From Pelomonas aquatica (lineage in GTDB: Bacteria > Pseudomonadota > Gammaproteobacteria > Burkholderiales > Burkholderiaceae_C): DNA of 64,000 bases. The notes under the pieces were generated by a model. That model searched no databases and had not been told where the DNA came from. It saw nothing but the letters and a program-made list of their open reading frames with translations. Position 1 is the first letter of the stretch, and each line of letters starts with the position of its first letter. Shown here piece by piece: positions 10,245-18,449 of the stretch. The translations under genes were made by a program, and so were the position numbers. The DNA is taken from NCBI RefSeq assembly GCF_026712205.1, contig NZ_JAPPUW010000001.1:1-64000 (forward strand), in the 5' to 3' direction.

Positions 10245-10718
10245 ATGCGACCGATCCCCACCCCGCCCCTGCAACGACGCGTCCATCCCAGCTTCGGCCG
10301 CGTCAGCGTCGGCGTGCAGGGCCGCGTGATGATGTCCATCGCCGAAGGCCCCTTCGATGCCGGGCTGATGGCCGCCGTGAAGCGCGCGATCGCGCTGGCC
10401 GGCAAGCGCCTGCCGGCCGACCGCCGCTTCGGCGACCTGCTCGAGATCCGCGGCAGCCTGGAGATGAACGCCGACGCGCTGGCCGAACTGCGCGCCAGCA
10501 TCCACAGCTTCTCGGACCGCGGCGTCGTCGCGATCTCCACGGTCTTCCTGGTGCGCCCGGGCATCCCCGGCATCGAGAGGCTGCCGGCGCTGATGGACAT
10601 CTGGCGCTCCAGCCGCCCGGTGCGCCGCGCCGACGACTTCGACGCGGCATGGGCCCTGGTCAATGCCGACCTGGCCGCCGCCGGCCTGCCGACGCAGGCC
10701 CCGCCGCCGCGGCCCTGA
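10245..10718 (+). CDS. Hypothetical protein
   Basis: A 157-residue protein with no family I recognise. It is acidic/basic mixed, has no signal peptide or membrane segment, and contains the pattern RFGDLLEIRGSLEMNADALAEL followed by RGVVAISTVFLV, reminiscent of small STAS-like alpha/beta folds (weak inference). A proline-rich tail closes the chain. No ribosome binding site is clear for the ATG at 10245; an internal ATG pair near 10329 is an alternative start. It stands between the ABC operon and the convergent amidase gene. Confidence 0.5.
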   Translation: MRPIPTPPLQRRVHPSFGRVSVGVQGRVMMSIAEGPFDAGLMAAVKRAIALAGKRLPADRRFGDLLEIRGSLEMNADALAELRASIHSFSDRGVVAISTVFLVRPGIPGIERLPALMDIWRSSRPVRRADDFDAAWALVNADLAAAGLPTQAPPPRP

Positions 10719-12092
10719 TCAGACCGGCCAGCGCCGCTGCGCAGGGCGCAGCCGCTCCCAGGCCGCGCCCAGCGCCAGCACGCCGGCATCGTCGAAGCGG
10801 CGGCCGACGATCTGCAGGCCGATGGGCAAACCCGCGTCCGTGTAGCCCGCATTGATGGCCAGCGCCGGCTGCTCGCTCATATTGGCGGGCAGCGTGAACG
10901 CGATGTGCTCGAAGGGCCGGGCCGGGTCGTGCAGCGGGCTGGCGAGGTGGGCCGGGTAGGCGGGCATGGGGCTGACGGGCGACAGCACGAAGTCGAAGGG
11001 TTCGCAGGCGGTGTTGGCCGCCTCGCGCAGCGCCTGCATCTGGCTGTAGCCGCGGAACACCGTGCCGCCGTCGTAGCCGGCCGCGGGCGCCACCCAGTCG
11101 CGGATATAGGCCAGCACCTTGTCGCGCCGCCCGGGCTGCAGGGCCGAGATGTCCAGCCAGGAGCGCATGCGCCAGAAGCGGTCGATGCCGTCGGCCATCT
11201 CGGGCGTCGTGAAGGCGGCCAGCGGCTCGACGCCGGCGCCGGCCTGCTCGAAGGCCCGGGCCGCGCCCACGATGGCGGCTTCGACCTCGGGCCGCACGGC
11301 CTCGCCCCAGCCTGCGTCCAGCAGCAGGCCGATGCGCAGGCCACGCAGTTCCAGCGGCCTGGGCAGCACGGCGCCCGGCGGCAGCTGCGTCGGGTCGCGC
11401 GCATCGGGCCGGGCCAGCGCGGCCAGCATCAGCGCGGCGTCCTCGACGGAGCGCGCCAGCGGCCCGGCGACGCGGCCGGCATAGCCGGGCTTGATGGGCA
11501 CGCGGCCGTGGCTGGGCTTGAGGCCGACGAGACCGCACCAGCCGGCCGGCAGGCGGATGGAGCCGCCGATGTCGGTGCCCAGGTGCAGCGGGCCGTAGCC
11601 GGCCGCCGCCGCCGCGGCCGCGCCGGCGCTGGAGCCGCCCGGCGTCATGCGCAGGTCCCAGGGGTTGCGCGCCGGCTCGGCATGGAGGCTGGACAGGCCC
11701 GAGCTCAGCATGCCGTAGTCGGGCATGGTGGTGCGCGCCCAGGCGATGGCGCCGGCCTCGCGCAGCCGCGCGGCGGGCGGGGCCTCGAAATCGAAGCGGG
11801 CGTCGCCGGGCGTCGCGGCCGTGCCGGCACGATTCGCTGCGCCGGGCACGGCGATGTTTTCTTTCAAGGTGACGGGGATGCCGTCCAGCGCCAGCGCGCT
11901 GCCGGCCCGCCAGCGGGCCTCGCTGGCGCGGGCCGCGGCCAGCGCCGCGTCGGCATCGACGGCGCACAGCGCATGCAGCTCGGCCTCGCGGCGCCCGGCC
12001 TGGGCCAGCACGGCCTGCATCAGGTCGACCGGCGACAGCTCGCGCGAGCGATAGGCCGCCAGCAGCGCCGCCGCGCCGAGGCCGGCGATCAC
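10719..12092 (-). CDS. Amidase-signature family hydrolase
   Basis: A 457-residue amidase-signature enzyme. The Ser-Ser-Lys triad is visible: Lys in GIPVTLKENIAV, the cis-Ser in the Gly/Ser-rich block (MTPGGSSAGAAAA) and the nucleophile Ser in TDIGGSIRLPA. Start chosen as GTG at 12092, overlapping the stop of the peroxiredoxin gene (GTGA); no ATG fits and the family N-terminus (AAYRSRELSPVDL) follows at once. The natural amide is unknown; such enzymes range from aliphatic amidases to indoleacetamide hydrolases. Translational coupling to a secreted peroxiredoxin is odd and may only reflect compact packing. Confidence 0.88.
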   Translation of the reverse strand: MIAGLGAAALLAAYRSRELSPVDLMQAVLAQAGRREAELHALCAVDADAALAAARASEARWRAGSALALDGIPVTLKENIAVPGAANRAGTAATPGDARFDFEAPPAARLREAGAIAWARTTMPDYGMLSSGLSSLHAEPARNPWDLRMTPGGSSAGAAAAAAAGYGPLHLGTDIGGSIRLPAGWCGLVGLKPSHGRVPIKPGYAGRVAGPLARSVEDAALMLAALARPDARDPTQLPPGAVLPRPLELRGLRIGLLLDAGWGEAVRPEVEAAIVGAARAFEQAGAGVEPLAAFTTPEMADGIDRFWRMRSWLDISALQPGRRDKVLAYIRDWVAPAAGYDGGTVFRGYSQMQALREAANTACEPFDFVLSPVSPMPAYPAHLASPLHDPARPFEHIAFTLPANMSEQPALAINAGYTDAGLPIGLQIVGRRFDDAGVLALGAAWERLRPAQRRWPV

Positions 12093-12625
12093 TTCTTCAG
12101 CTGCTGAACGGCCTTCAGCATCGCGTCGATATGGCCTTCGGGGCTCATGCTGGCGTGGACGGCGGCGATCTTGCCGTCGCTGCCGATCAGATAGGACACG
12201 CGGTCGGCCATGCCCGGCAGCAGCTTGAGCGCCGCGTCGTAGTCCTTCATGACCTTGGCACCGGCGTCGGCCGCGACGGCGAACTTGTTGCGGCAGGCCT
12301 CGACGCTGAATTTCTTCAGCGTGTCGATGTCGTCGTTGGACATGCCGATGACGGTGGCGCCCAGGGCCTTGAACCTGTCGCTCGCCTCGGCGAACTGGTG
12401 GGCCTCGACGGTGCAGCCGCTCGTGAAGGCCTTGGGATAGAAGTACAGCACCACGGGGCCGTTCTTCAGCGCATCGGCGAGATGGAACCTGAAGGCCTGG
12501 CCGCCGACGGCGGCATCGGCGCTGAAGTCGGGGGCCGGCGCGCCGATGCCGAGGGCGGCGTGGGCGGCGGGGATGAGCAGCGCGGCGAGCAGGGCCGCGA
12601 GCGGGGCCTTCAGGTGTCGGGACAT
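12089..12625 (-). CDS. Secreted peroxiredoxin (AhpC/TSA, Bcp-like)
   Basis: A 178-residue thioredoxin-fold peroxidase with an N-terminal signal peptide (cleavage after AHA, about residue 24), so it should act in the periplasm. The peroxidatic Cys is in FTSGCTVEAHQF. The close resolving Cys of E. coli Bcp is absent, but a Cys in VEACRNKF about 50 residues later could resolve the disulfide. Start placed at 12625 because a GAGG ribosome binding site precedes it; a longer frame runs to 12673. It lies 68 bases after bufC on the same strand, so co-transcription with the copper-related bufferin genes is possible, and oxidative protection would fit. Confidence 0.88.
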   Translation of the reverse strand: MSRHLKAPLAALLAALLIPAAHAALGIGAPAPDFSADAAVGGQAFRFHLADALKNGPVVLYFYPKAFTSGCTVEAHQFAEASDRFKALGATVIGMSNDDIDTLKKFSVEACRNKFAVAADAGAKVMKDYDAALKLLPGMADRVSYLIGSDGKIAAVHASMSPEGHIDAMLKAVQQLKK

Positions 12626-12693
12626 GGTGGACCTCGGTGGTGGTGGCGTGGCCGCAGGATAGCCAAGCCGCAATGGCCGGGCGGGCCAACGGG

Positions 12694-13473
12694 TCAGGGC
12701 CGGCGCAGCAGCCCGTCGGCCAGCCAGCGCTGCAGCGCGCCGACGACGGCGGGCGCCGCGGCATCGGCATCGCCGAGCTCGTCGGCGGCGCGCTCGCAGA
12801 GCAGCGCGAAGGTCTGGCCCGCGGCGACGGCGTCGAGCAGCCTGGCCTCCAGCGGCTCCAGCGAGCGCCAGCGCGTCTCCTGGCCCTGGCGCCAGGCCAG
12901 CAGCTCATGCGCATGGGGCACGGGCTCGGGCAGCTCGGGCGGGTCGGCGCCGGACTCCGGCTCCCACTCGCGCAGCGCCCGCCAGGCAGGCTCGATGGCA
13001 TGGGCCAGGGCCACGCGCTGCACGCTGGCCTGCAGATGCAGCACCAGGCCGGCCCAGTCGTCGGGGCCCAGCGCGACCAGCGCTGCGGCATCGGGCGGCG
13101 CCGCGTCGGCGGCGTCGAAGGCGGTGCGCAGCGCCCAGTCCATGCGGGCGATGTCGACGAGGCCCGCGTGCGGCACGAGGCCCTCGCCGGCCTCGGCCAT
13201 GAAGCCGGCCAGCTCGTGGCCGAACCAGCGGATGGACGGGTGCCGGCTCGGCCGCGCCGCGACATAGGCCTGAGCCAGCGCGTCGAAGCCCGCGTCGCCC
13301 AGCGCGCGCGACAGCACCGTGTAGTTGTCGGCCAGCGCCGCGGCCAGCCGGACGCGGTAGGCATGGCGGTAGACCTCCAGGCCGGTGGCGCAGTCGCCCG
13401 CCAGCAGGCCGGCCGCATCGGCGCCGTCGCGGATGGCGGCGGCGAGCCGGCGCTGTTGCGTGACGAGGCTCAT
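12694..13473 (-). CDS. bufC: BufC/HvfC-type DUF2063 partner protein
   Basis: A 259-residue DUF2063 protein. The N-terminal half has the family hallmarks ([21 protein letters not shown] and the [17 protein letters not shown] block); the C-terminal half resembles the smaller second domain. These proteins partner DUF692 (MNIO) enzymes and are thought to bind the precursor peptide. The start overlaps the stop of bufB by 4 bases (ATGA), so the two are coupled. The family is often called DNA-binding in databases, which is probably misleading in this context. Confidence 0.88.
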   Translation of the reverse strand: MSLVTQQRRLAAAIRDGADAAGLLAGDCATGLEVYRHAYRVRLAAALADNYTVLSRALGDAGFDALAQAYVAARPSRHPSIRWFGHELAGFMAEAGEGLVPHAGLVDIARMDWALRTAFDAADAAPPDAAALVALGPDDWAGLVLHLQASVQRVALAHAIEPAWRALREWEPESGADPPELPEPVPHAHELLAWRQGQETRWRSLEPLEARLLDAVAAGQTFALLCERAADELGDADAAAPAVVGALQRWLADGLLRRP

Positions 13474-14306
13474 CGCAGGGCCTCCGCGGCCTGCGCTGCC
13501 ACATGGCGCGCGACGCCGAGCTCGGCCAGCAGCTCGGGCAGCGGCGGGATGTGGTCGTCGCGCTCGATCATCGTCGGCACCGCGCCGAAGCGCTTCACGG
13601 CGTACTGGTAGAGCCGCCAGACTTCGTCGCGCACCGGGTGGTCGTGGGTGTCGATGACGATGTCGCCGCGGTCCTCGTGGCCGGCGAGGTGGATCTGGCG
13701 CACCGGCTCGACGGGGATGCCGTCAAGGTAGGCCATGGGGTCGAAGCCGTGGTTGCGGCCGGAGACGTAGACGTTGTTGACGTCCAGCAGCATCTTCGCG
13801 CCGGTCTGTTGCAGCAGTTGCGCGATGAAGTCCCACTCGGTCATCTCGTCGGCCGCGAAGCGCACATAGCTGGACACGTTCTCCAGCACCAGCGGCCGGC
13901 CGAGGATGTCCTGCACCTGGGCGATGCGGCCGCCGACATGGTCGAGCGCGGCACGCGTCAGCGGCACCGGCAGCAGGTCGTGCAGCTGGCTGTGTGCGTC
14001 GGCGCTCCAGCACAGGTGGTCGGAAACCCAGCCGGGCTCCAGCCGGTCGGCCAGTGCCCTGAGCTCGCGCAGATGGCCGAGGTCCAGCGGCGCCGGCCCG
14101 GCGACGGACAGCGACACGCCGTGCATGACGAGCGGGTAGTCCGCGCGGATGCGTTCCAGATGCGCCAGCGGCGGCCCGCCCGGCACCATGTAGTTCTCGG
14201 AAATGATCTCCAGCCAGTCGGGCCGCACGGCCGCATCGACGCCGGCCTCGAAGGCCGCGTAATGCTCGACGCGCAAGCCGAGGCCAAAGCCTTGGATATG
14301 GGTCAT
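13470..14306 (-). CDS. bufB: BufB/HvfB-type DUF692 multinuclear iron oxidase
   Basis: A 278-residue DUF692 (MNIO) enzyme with a TIM-barrel fold. Metal-ligand blocks seen in the family are present: [51 protein letters not shown] and DTHDHPV. Members of this family oxidise Cys residues of bufferin precursors to copper-binding heterocycles. Start taken at the ATG at 14306 ([12 protein letters not shown]), the conserved family N-terminus; the frame continues to 14399 without family character. It is separated from the precursor gene by 197 bases filled with inverted repeats. Confidence 0.92.
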   Translation of the reverse strand: MTHIQGFGLGLRVEHYAAFEAGVDAAVRPDWLEIISENYMVPGGPPLAHLERIRADYPLVMHGVSLSVAGPAPLDLGHLRELRALADRLEPGWVSDHLCWSADAHSQLHDLLPVPLTRAALDHVGGRIAQVQDILGRPLVLENVSSYVRFAADEMTEWDFIAQLLQQTGAKMLLDVNNVYVSGRNHGFDPMAYLDGIPVEPVRQIHLAGHEDRGDIVIDTHDHPVRDEVWRLYQYAVKRFGAVPTMIERDDHIPPLPELLAELGVARHVAAQAAEALR

Positions 14307-14353
14307 ATCGACAAAAGAAGTTGACGCGAGGCCGAAGGCTCCCGCGCCATCAA

Positions 14354-14452
14354 GCAGCAGCCGTGGAACTGGCTTTGCCAGGCCACTGGCTGCTGCCAAG
14401 GCCAGAGGCCTTGGCCTTCGCCAGGCACAAACAGTCCTCAGGACTGTTTGTG
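14354..14452. repeat. Array of three hairpins between bufA and bufB
   Basis: Three inverted repeats lie end to end. At 14354-14396 a near-continuous stem (GCAGCAGCC plus GTGG, then CTGGC, closing on a TTT loop). At 14396-14414 CCAAGGCC / GGCCTTGG around a 3-base loop. At 14426-14452 a perfect 13-bp inverted repeat (CACAAACAGTCCT) around a single base. None has a U-tract. On the minus-strand transcript they fall between the precursor gene and the enzyme genes, where they could protect bufA mRNA or limit read-through. Confidence 0.8.
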
Positions 14453-14460
14453 TCCGGGCT

Positions 14461-14500
14461 CAGCCCCCTTGAGGGCGAGGCGCTCAAGCGCCTCGGGGGT
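14461..14500. repeat. Palindromic repeat just after bufA (CCCCC/GGGGG family)
   Basis: Contains CAGCCCCC, an 8-bp stem CGAGGCGC / GCGCCTCG with TCAA loop, then GGGGGT. The order (C-run, G-rich, short GC hairpin, G-run) matches two other repeats in this window, at 15902-15940 and 40008-40050. It begins 4 bases past the bufA stop codon and may also stabilise the bufA message. Confidence 0.6.
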
Positions 14501-14503
14501 AGG

Positions 14504-14761
14504 TTACTTCTCCACCTTGCCACCACCCTTGGTGCACTCTTCGGCGGACTTCTTGCTGACCCAGCCCTGGCCCTTGCAGCTGTTGTGGCCCTTGCACTCG
14601 TTCTTCGCGGTCTTGCACTCGGAGGTGCCCTTGCAGCTGTTGACGCCGGAACACTTGACCATGCCGTCGGCCGCGACGGCGGCCGTCGGGAAGGCGGTGG
14701 TCGCGAACAGGGCGGCGGCCGCAGCGGCAATGCCCAGGCCGGTCTTGAGGGATGCGTTCAT
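14504..14761 (-). CDS. bufA: Bufferin-type Cys-rich precursor peptide
   Basis: An 85-residue secreted peptide. The signal peptide runs to about residue 30 (cleavage after AVA). The mature part is Lys/Gly-rich with six Cys at residues 37, 43, 49, 56, 62 and 76 in a repeating KC-x-GxNSCKG / ECKTA pattern. Together with the adjacent DUF692 and DUF2063 genes this identifies a bufferin precursor, a ribosomally made peptide whose Cys are converted into copper-chelating groups and which helps periplasmic copper tolerance. The NSCKG pattern looks closer to the bufA2 type than the shorter bufA1 type (from memory). A GGAG site precedes the ATG. Confidence 0.88.
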   Translation of the reverse strand: MNASLKTGLGIAAAAAALFATTAFPTAAVAADGMVKCSGVNSCKGTSECKTAKNECKGHNSCKGQGWVSKKSAEECTKGGGKVEK

Positions 14762-14980
14762 TTGGAGTCTCCAGAAAAGAGAAGTGGTTGAGATCGGGTA
14801 TCACCACAGGTCGATCCGGTCGGTCCCGCATCGACTTGCCAGCTTGTGTCGAGCGACTCGGCGAGTCCTTACAGCCAGCCGGCAGATTCTGATGACCTGT
14901 CCTTATGACTGCAATGGCGCGTGGCATTCGTCATGGGCCGGGGGCGAGCTAGAGTCCGCTGGCCAAGCCACCCCCTTCCC

Positions 14981-15862
14981 ATGCTGAACACCGAGACCCC
15001 GAGCACCCGGCACCCCGACCTGGACAGCTACGCCACGCCGGCGCTGCTGGATGCATTCATCGACGACCAGGCCGCCGCCGTCGCCGCCGTGAAGGCCGCC
15101 GCCCCGCAACTGGCCGCGGCCGTGGACGCGGCCCTGCCGCGCATCCGCGCCGGCGGCCGGCTGCTCTATGCCGGCGCCGGCACGTCCGGCCGGCTGGGCG
15201 TGCTCGACAGCGTGGAGCTCTACCCCACCTTCTCGTGGCCGCGCGAGCGGGCCGTCGCCGTCATCGCCGGCGGCGCGGGCGCGATGTTCGTCGCCGTCGA
15301 GGGCGCCGAGGACGACCGCGCCCGGGGCGCCGCCGACCTCGCCGCGCTGCGGCCCGGCCCCGACGACGTCGCGCTGCTGCTGGCCGCCTCCGGCGCCACG
15401 CCCTATGTGCTGGGCGCCATCGAGGCCGCGCGCGCGGCCGGCGCGCTGACCATAGGCTTCGCCAACAACCCCGGCGCGCCGGTCACGGCCCAGGCCGACA
15501 TCGGCATCACGCTGGACACCGGCCCCGAGGTCATCTCCGGCAGCACGCGGCTCAAGGCCGGCACGTCGCAGAAGATCGCGCTGAACACGTTCTCGTCGGC
15601 GCTGATGGTGAAGCTCCACAAGGTCTACGGCAACCTGATGGTGGACCTGAAGGCCACCAACGCCAAGCTCGTGCGGCGCGCACTCGCGCTGACGGTACGC
15701 GCCTCGGGCGCGAGCGAGGCCGATGCGCAGGCGGCGCTGGCGCAGTGCGACCACCATGTGAAGACGGCCCTGGTCATGCTCAAGCGCGGCGTCGGCGCGG
15801 CCGAGGCGCGCGCGCTGCTCGATGCGGCCGACGGCAGCGTGAGCAAAGCGCTCGCGGCATGA
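14981..15862 (+). CDS. murQ: N-acetylmuramic acid 6-phosphate etherase
   Basis: A 293-residue SIS-domain lyase that splits MurNAc-6-phosphate into GlcNAc-6-phosphate and lactate during cell-wall recycling. Family motifs: RHPDLDSYATPALLDAF at the N-terminus, LLYAGAGTSGRLGVLDSVELYPTF, and the catalytic-region VISGSTRLKAGTSQKIALN with a C-terminal UBA-like tail. Start taken at 14981, which gives the usual MurQ N-terminus; the frame reaches 14921. It overlaps the downstream ampG-like gene by 4 bases. Confidence 0.93.
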   Translation: MLNTETPSTRHPDLDSYATPALLDAFIDDQAAAVAAVKAAAPQLAAAVDAALPRIRAGGRLLYAGAGTSGRLGVLDSVELYPTFSWPRERAVAVIAGGAGAMFVAVEGAEDDRARGAADLAALRPGPDDVALLLAASGATPYVLGAIEAARAAGALTIGFANNPGAPVTAQADIGITLDTGPEVISGSTRLKAGTSQKIALNTFSSALMVKLHKVYGNLMVDLKATNAKLVRRALALTVRASGASEADAQAALAQCDHHVKTALVMLKRGVGAAEARALLDAADGSVSKALAA

Positions 15863-17211
15863 CCGAGGCCGCGGCGCCGGGCCGCCCCAAGCAAGGCCGC
15901 ATCCCCCCGGGGGATCGCCCGCCGTACCCGGCGGGCGAGGGGCCGGCATCCCCTTGGGCCTGGGTGCCCAGCCTGTACTTCGCGCAGGGCATCCCGTACG
16001 TCGTCGTCATGACGCTGTCGGTGGTGCTCTACAAGAACCTCGGCATCTCCAACACCGACATCGCCCTCTACACGAGCTGGCTCTACCTGCCCTGGGTGCT
16101 GAAACCGCTGTGGTCGCCGCTGGCCGAGCTGTTCGGCACCCAGCGGCGCTGGGTGACCGTGCTGCAGTTCTTCATCGGCGCCGCGCTGGCCGGCGTGGCG
16201 CTGACCCTGCCGATGGAGCGCGCCTTCCAGCTGTCGCTGGCCGTGTTCTGGCTGATGGCCTTCGCGTCGGCCTCGCACGACATCGCGGCCGACGGCTACT
16301 ACATGCTGGCCCTGCCCCGGCACAGCCAGGCCGCCTTCGTCGGCGTGCGCTCCACCTTCTACCGGCTGGCCAATATCGGCGGCCAGGGCGGCCTCGTCTA
16401 CCTCGCGGGCGAGCTGACCGAGCGCAGCGGCAGCGCGGCCGCCGCGTGGACGGCCGTGTTCTGGCTGCTGGGCGCGCTGTTCGTCGCGCTGGCCGGCTGG
16501 CATGCCTTCGTGCTGCCGCGCCCCGCGGCCGACATCAGGGGCCCGGGTCGCAAAGCCGCACGCGGGCTGGCCCGCGAGTTCCTCGCCGTGTTCGCGAGCT
16601 TCTTCCGCAAGCCCGGCATCGTCGTCACGCTGGGCTTTCTGCTGCTCTACCGCTTCCCGGAGGCGCAGCTGCTCAAGCTGGCCTCGCCCTTCCTGCTCGA
16701 CCCCGCGGACAAGGGCGGCCTGGGCCTGTCGACCAAGGCGGTGGGCATCGCTTACGGCACGGTCGGCCTGACGGCGCTGACGTTGGGCGGCCTGGCCGGC
16801 GGCTGGGTCATCGCGCGTTTCGGGCTGAAGCGCGCGCTGTGGCCGCTGGTGCTGGCCATGCACCTGCCCAACCTGGCCTTCCTCGCGCTGGCGCTGGCGC
16901 AGCCCGGCAGCCTGTGGGTCGTCAGCGGCGCGCTGGCCGTGGAGCAGTTCGGCTACGGCCTCGGGTTCACGGCCTATCTGATGTACATGATCCTGGTCGC
17001 CGAGGGCCCGCACAAGACGGCGCACTACGCGCTGTGCACCGGCTTCATGGCGCTGGGCATGATGATCCCCGGCATGTGGAGCGGCTGGCTGCAGGACCAC
17101 ATCGGCTATGTGCCCTTCTTCGGCTGGGTGCTGCTGGCCACGCTGCCCAGCTTCATGATGACCGCCCTGATCCGCATCCCCGAAGGCTTCGGCAGCAAGG
17201 AGTCCGCATGA
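15859..17211 (+). CDS. ampG: AmpG-type muropeptide permease (MFS)
   Basis: A 450-residue MFS transporter of the AmpG family with about 12 membrane helices. Typical AmpG stretches: LYFAQGIPYVVVMTLSVVLYKNLG, LYTSWLYLPWVLKPLWSP, SHDIAADGYYML and FRKPGIVVTLGFLLLYRFPEAQLLKL. It should import GlcNAc-anhydroMurNAc muropeptides for recycling, fitting murQ upstream and the DigH-like gene downstream (4-base overlaps on both sides). The first 33 or so residues are polar and proline-rich and are encoded by a palindromic DNA repeat, so they are probably a recent addition to the family N-terminus. Confidence 0.9.
   Translation: MTEAAAPGRPKQGRIPPGDRPPYPAGEGPASPWAWVPSLYFAQGIPYVVVMTLSVVLYKNLGISNTDIALYTSWLYLPWVLKPLWSPLAELFGTQRRWVTVLQFFIGAALAGVALTLPMERAFQLSLAVFWLMAFASASHDIAADGYYMLALPRHSQAAFVGVRSTFYRLANIGGQGGLVYLAGELTERSGSAAAAWTAVFWLLGALFVALAGWHAFVLPRPAADIRGPGRKAARGLAREFLAVFASFFRKPGIVVTLGFLLLYRFPEAQLLKLASPFLLDPADKGGLGLSTKAVGIAYGTVGLTALTLGGLAGGWVIARFGLKRALWPLVLAMHLPNLAFLALALAQPGSLWVVSGALAVEQFGYGLGFTAYLMYMILVAEGPHKTAHYALCTGFMALGMMIPGMWSGWLQDHIGYVPFFGWVLLATLPSFMMTALIRIPEGFGSKESA
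15902..15940. repeat. Palindromic repeat inside the 5' end of ampG
   Basis: ATCCCCCCGGGGGAT palindrome followed by a 7-bp stem GCCCGCC / GGCGGGC with loop GTACCC and then GAGGGGC. The same arrangement, including the GTACCC loop, occurs at 40008-40050 inside the M13 peptidase gene, and a relative lies at 14461-14500. Here it encodes residues about 15-28 of AmpG. Confidence 0.7.
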
Positions 17212-18449
17212 AGCGCCGCGACCTCCTCGGCCTCGCGACGGCACCGCTGCTGGCGGCCTGCGGCACGCCGCCGTCAACGCAACCCACGCCGCCCCCCGAG
17301 GCCGCGCCGGCGCCGGCCGCTTCCGCGCCGCTGCCCGCGCCGCCGCCGCGCGAATGGCGGGCCGCCTGGGTCGCCACGGTCGCCAACATCGACTGGCCCA
17401 GCCGCCGCGGCCTGGGCGCCGAGGCCCAGCAGGCCGAGATCCGCGGCCTCTGCGACGCGGCCGCGCGCACCGGCCTGAACGCGCTGATCCTGCAGGTGCG
17501 CGCCAGCGCCGACGCGCTCTACGAGTCGACGCTGGAGCCCTGGAGCGAGGTCCTCACCGGCACCCAGGGCAGGCACCCCGGCTACGACCCGCTGGCCGTG
17601 TGGCTGGACGAGGCCCGCGCGCGCGGCCTGGAGCTGCACGCCTGGTTCAACCCCTACCGCGCGCGGCACAGCACGGCCAGGTCGGCGCCGGCCGACAGCC
17701 ACCTGAGCCGCAGCCACCCCGGCTGGGTGAGGCGTTATGGCGACCAGCTCTGGGTCGACCCCGGCGAGCCCGCCGCCGCCGAACACACGCTGGCCGTGGT
17801 GCGCGACGTGCTGTCGCGCTATGCGCTGGACGGCGTGCACATCGACGACTACTTCTACCCCTACCCGGTGCAGGACGCGGCCAAGGCCGACCTCGACTTC
17901 CCCGACGAGCCGAGCTGGCAGGCCCATGTCGCCGGCGGCGGCGCCCTCGACCGGGCCGACTGGCGGCGCGACAACGTCAACCGCCTCGTGCAGCGGCTCT
18001 ACGCCCTCGTGCACGAGGTGCGCCCCGGCGCGCGGCTCGGCATCAGCCCCTTCGGCCTGCCGCGGCCCGATGCGCGCCCGCCCGGCATCAGCGGCTTCAG
18101 CCAGTTCGACAAGCTCTTTGCCGACGTCGAGCTGTGGCTGCGCGAGGGCTGGCTGGACTATCTCGCGCCCCAGCTCTACTGGCCGCGCGCTCAAGTTCCC
18201 CAGGCCTTCGAGACGCTCTTGCAGGCCTGGCGCGCGCTGAACCCGCTGGGCCGGCCCATCCATCCGGGCCTGTTCACGAGCCGCATCGACGCGACGCCGC
18301 AGAGCTGGCAGCCCGAAGAGATCCTCGGCCAGATCGACAGCATCCGGCGCCTGTCGCCCGGCAGCGGCCACATCCACTTCAGCATGGCCGCGCTGGCGCA
18401 GAACCGCCGCGGCATCGCCGATGCGCTGCGCCGCGGCCCCTATGCCTGA
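17208..18449 (+). CDS. DigH/YddW-like peptidoglycan glycosyl hydrolase lipoprotein
   Basis: A 413-residue protein with a lipoprotein signal (lipobox LLAAC, Cys18), a proline/alanine linker and a GHL10 (DUF187) hydrolase domain: REWRAAWVATVANIDWP, LNALILQVRASADALY, LHAWFNPYRARH, DGVHIDDYFYPYP, LGISPFG and YLAPQLYW. E. coli YddW (DigH) of this family cleaves peptide-free glycan strands of peptidoglycan. Position as third gene of an overlapping murQ-ampG operon supports the same role here: an envelope enzyme feeding the recycling route. Its last 10 bases overlap the convergent DeoR-type gene. Confidence 0.88.
   Translation: MKRRDLLGLATAPLLAACGTPPSTQPTPPPEAAPAPAASAPLPAPPPREWRAAWVATVANIDWPSRRGLGAEAQQAEIRGLCDAAARTGLNALILQVRASADALYESTLEPWSEVLTGTQGRHPGYDPLAVWLDEARARGLELHAWFNPYRARHSTARSAPADSHLSRSHPGWVRRYGDQLWVDPGEPAAAEHTLAVVRDVLSRYALDGVHIDDYFYPYPVQDAAKADLDFPDEPSWQAHVAGGGALDRADWRRDNVNRLVQRLYALVHEVRPGARLGISPFGLPRPDARPPGISGFSQFDKLFADVELWLREGWLDYLAPQLYWPRAQVPQAFETLLQAWRALNPLGRPIHPGLFTSRIDATPQSWQPEEILGQIDSIRRLSPGSGHIHFSMAALAQNRRGIADALRRGPYA

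Noticed and set aside
8898-10505. 535-codon minus-strand open frame opposite the permease gene
   Set aside because: Composition is His/Gln/Gly-rich shadow of the permease coding strand; the plus strand has clear ABC-2 motifs.
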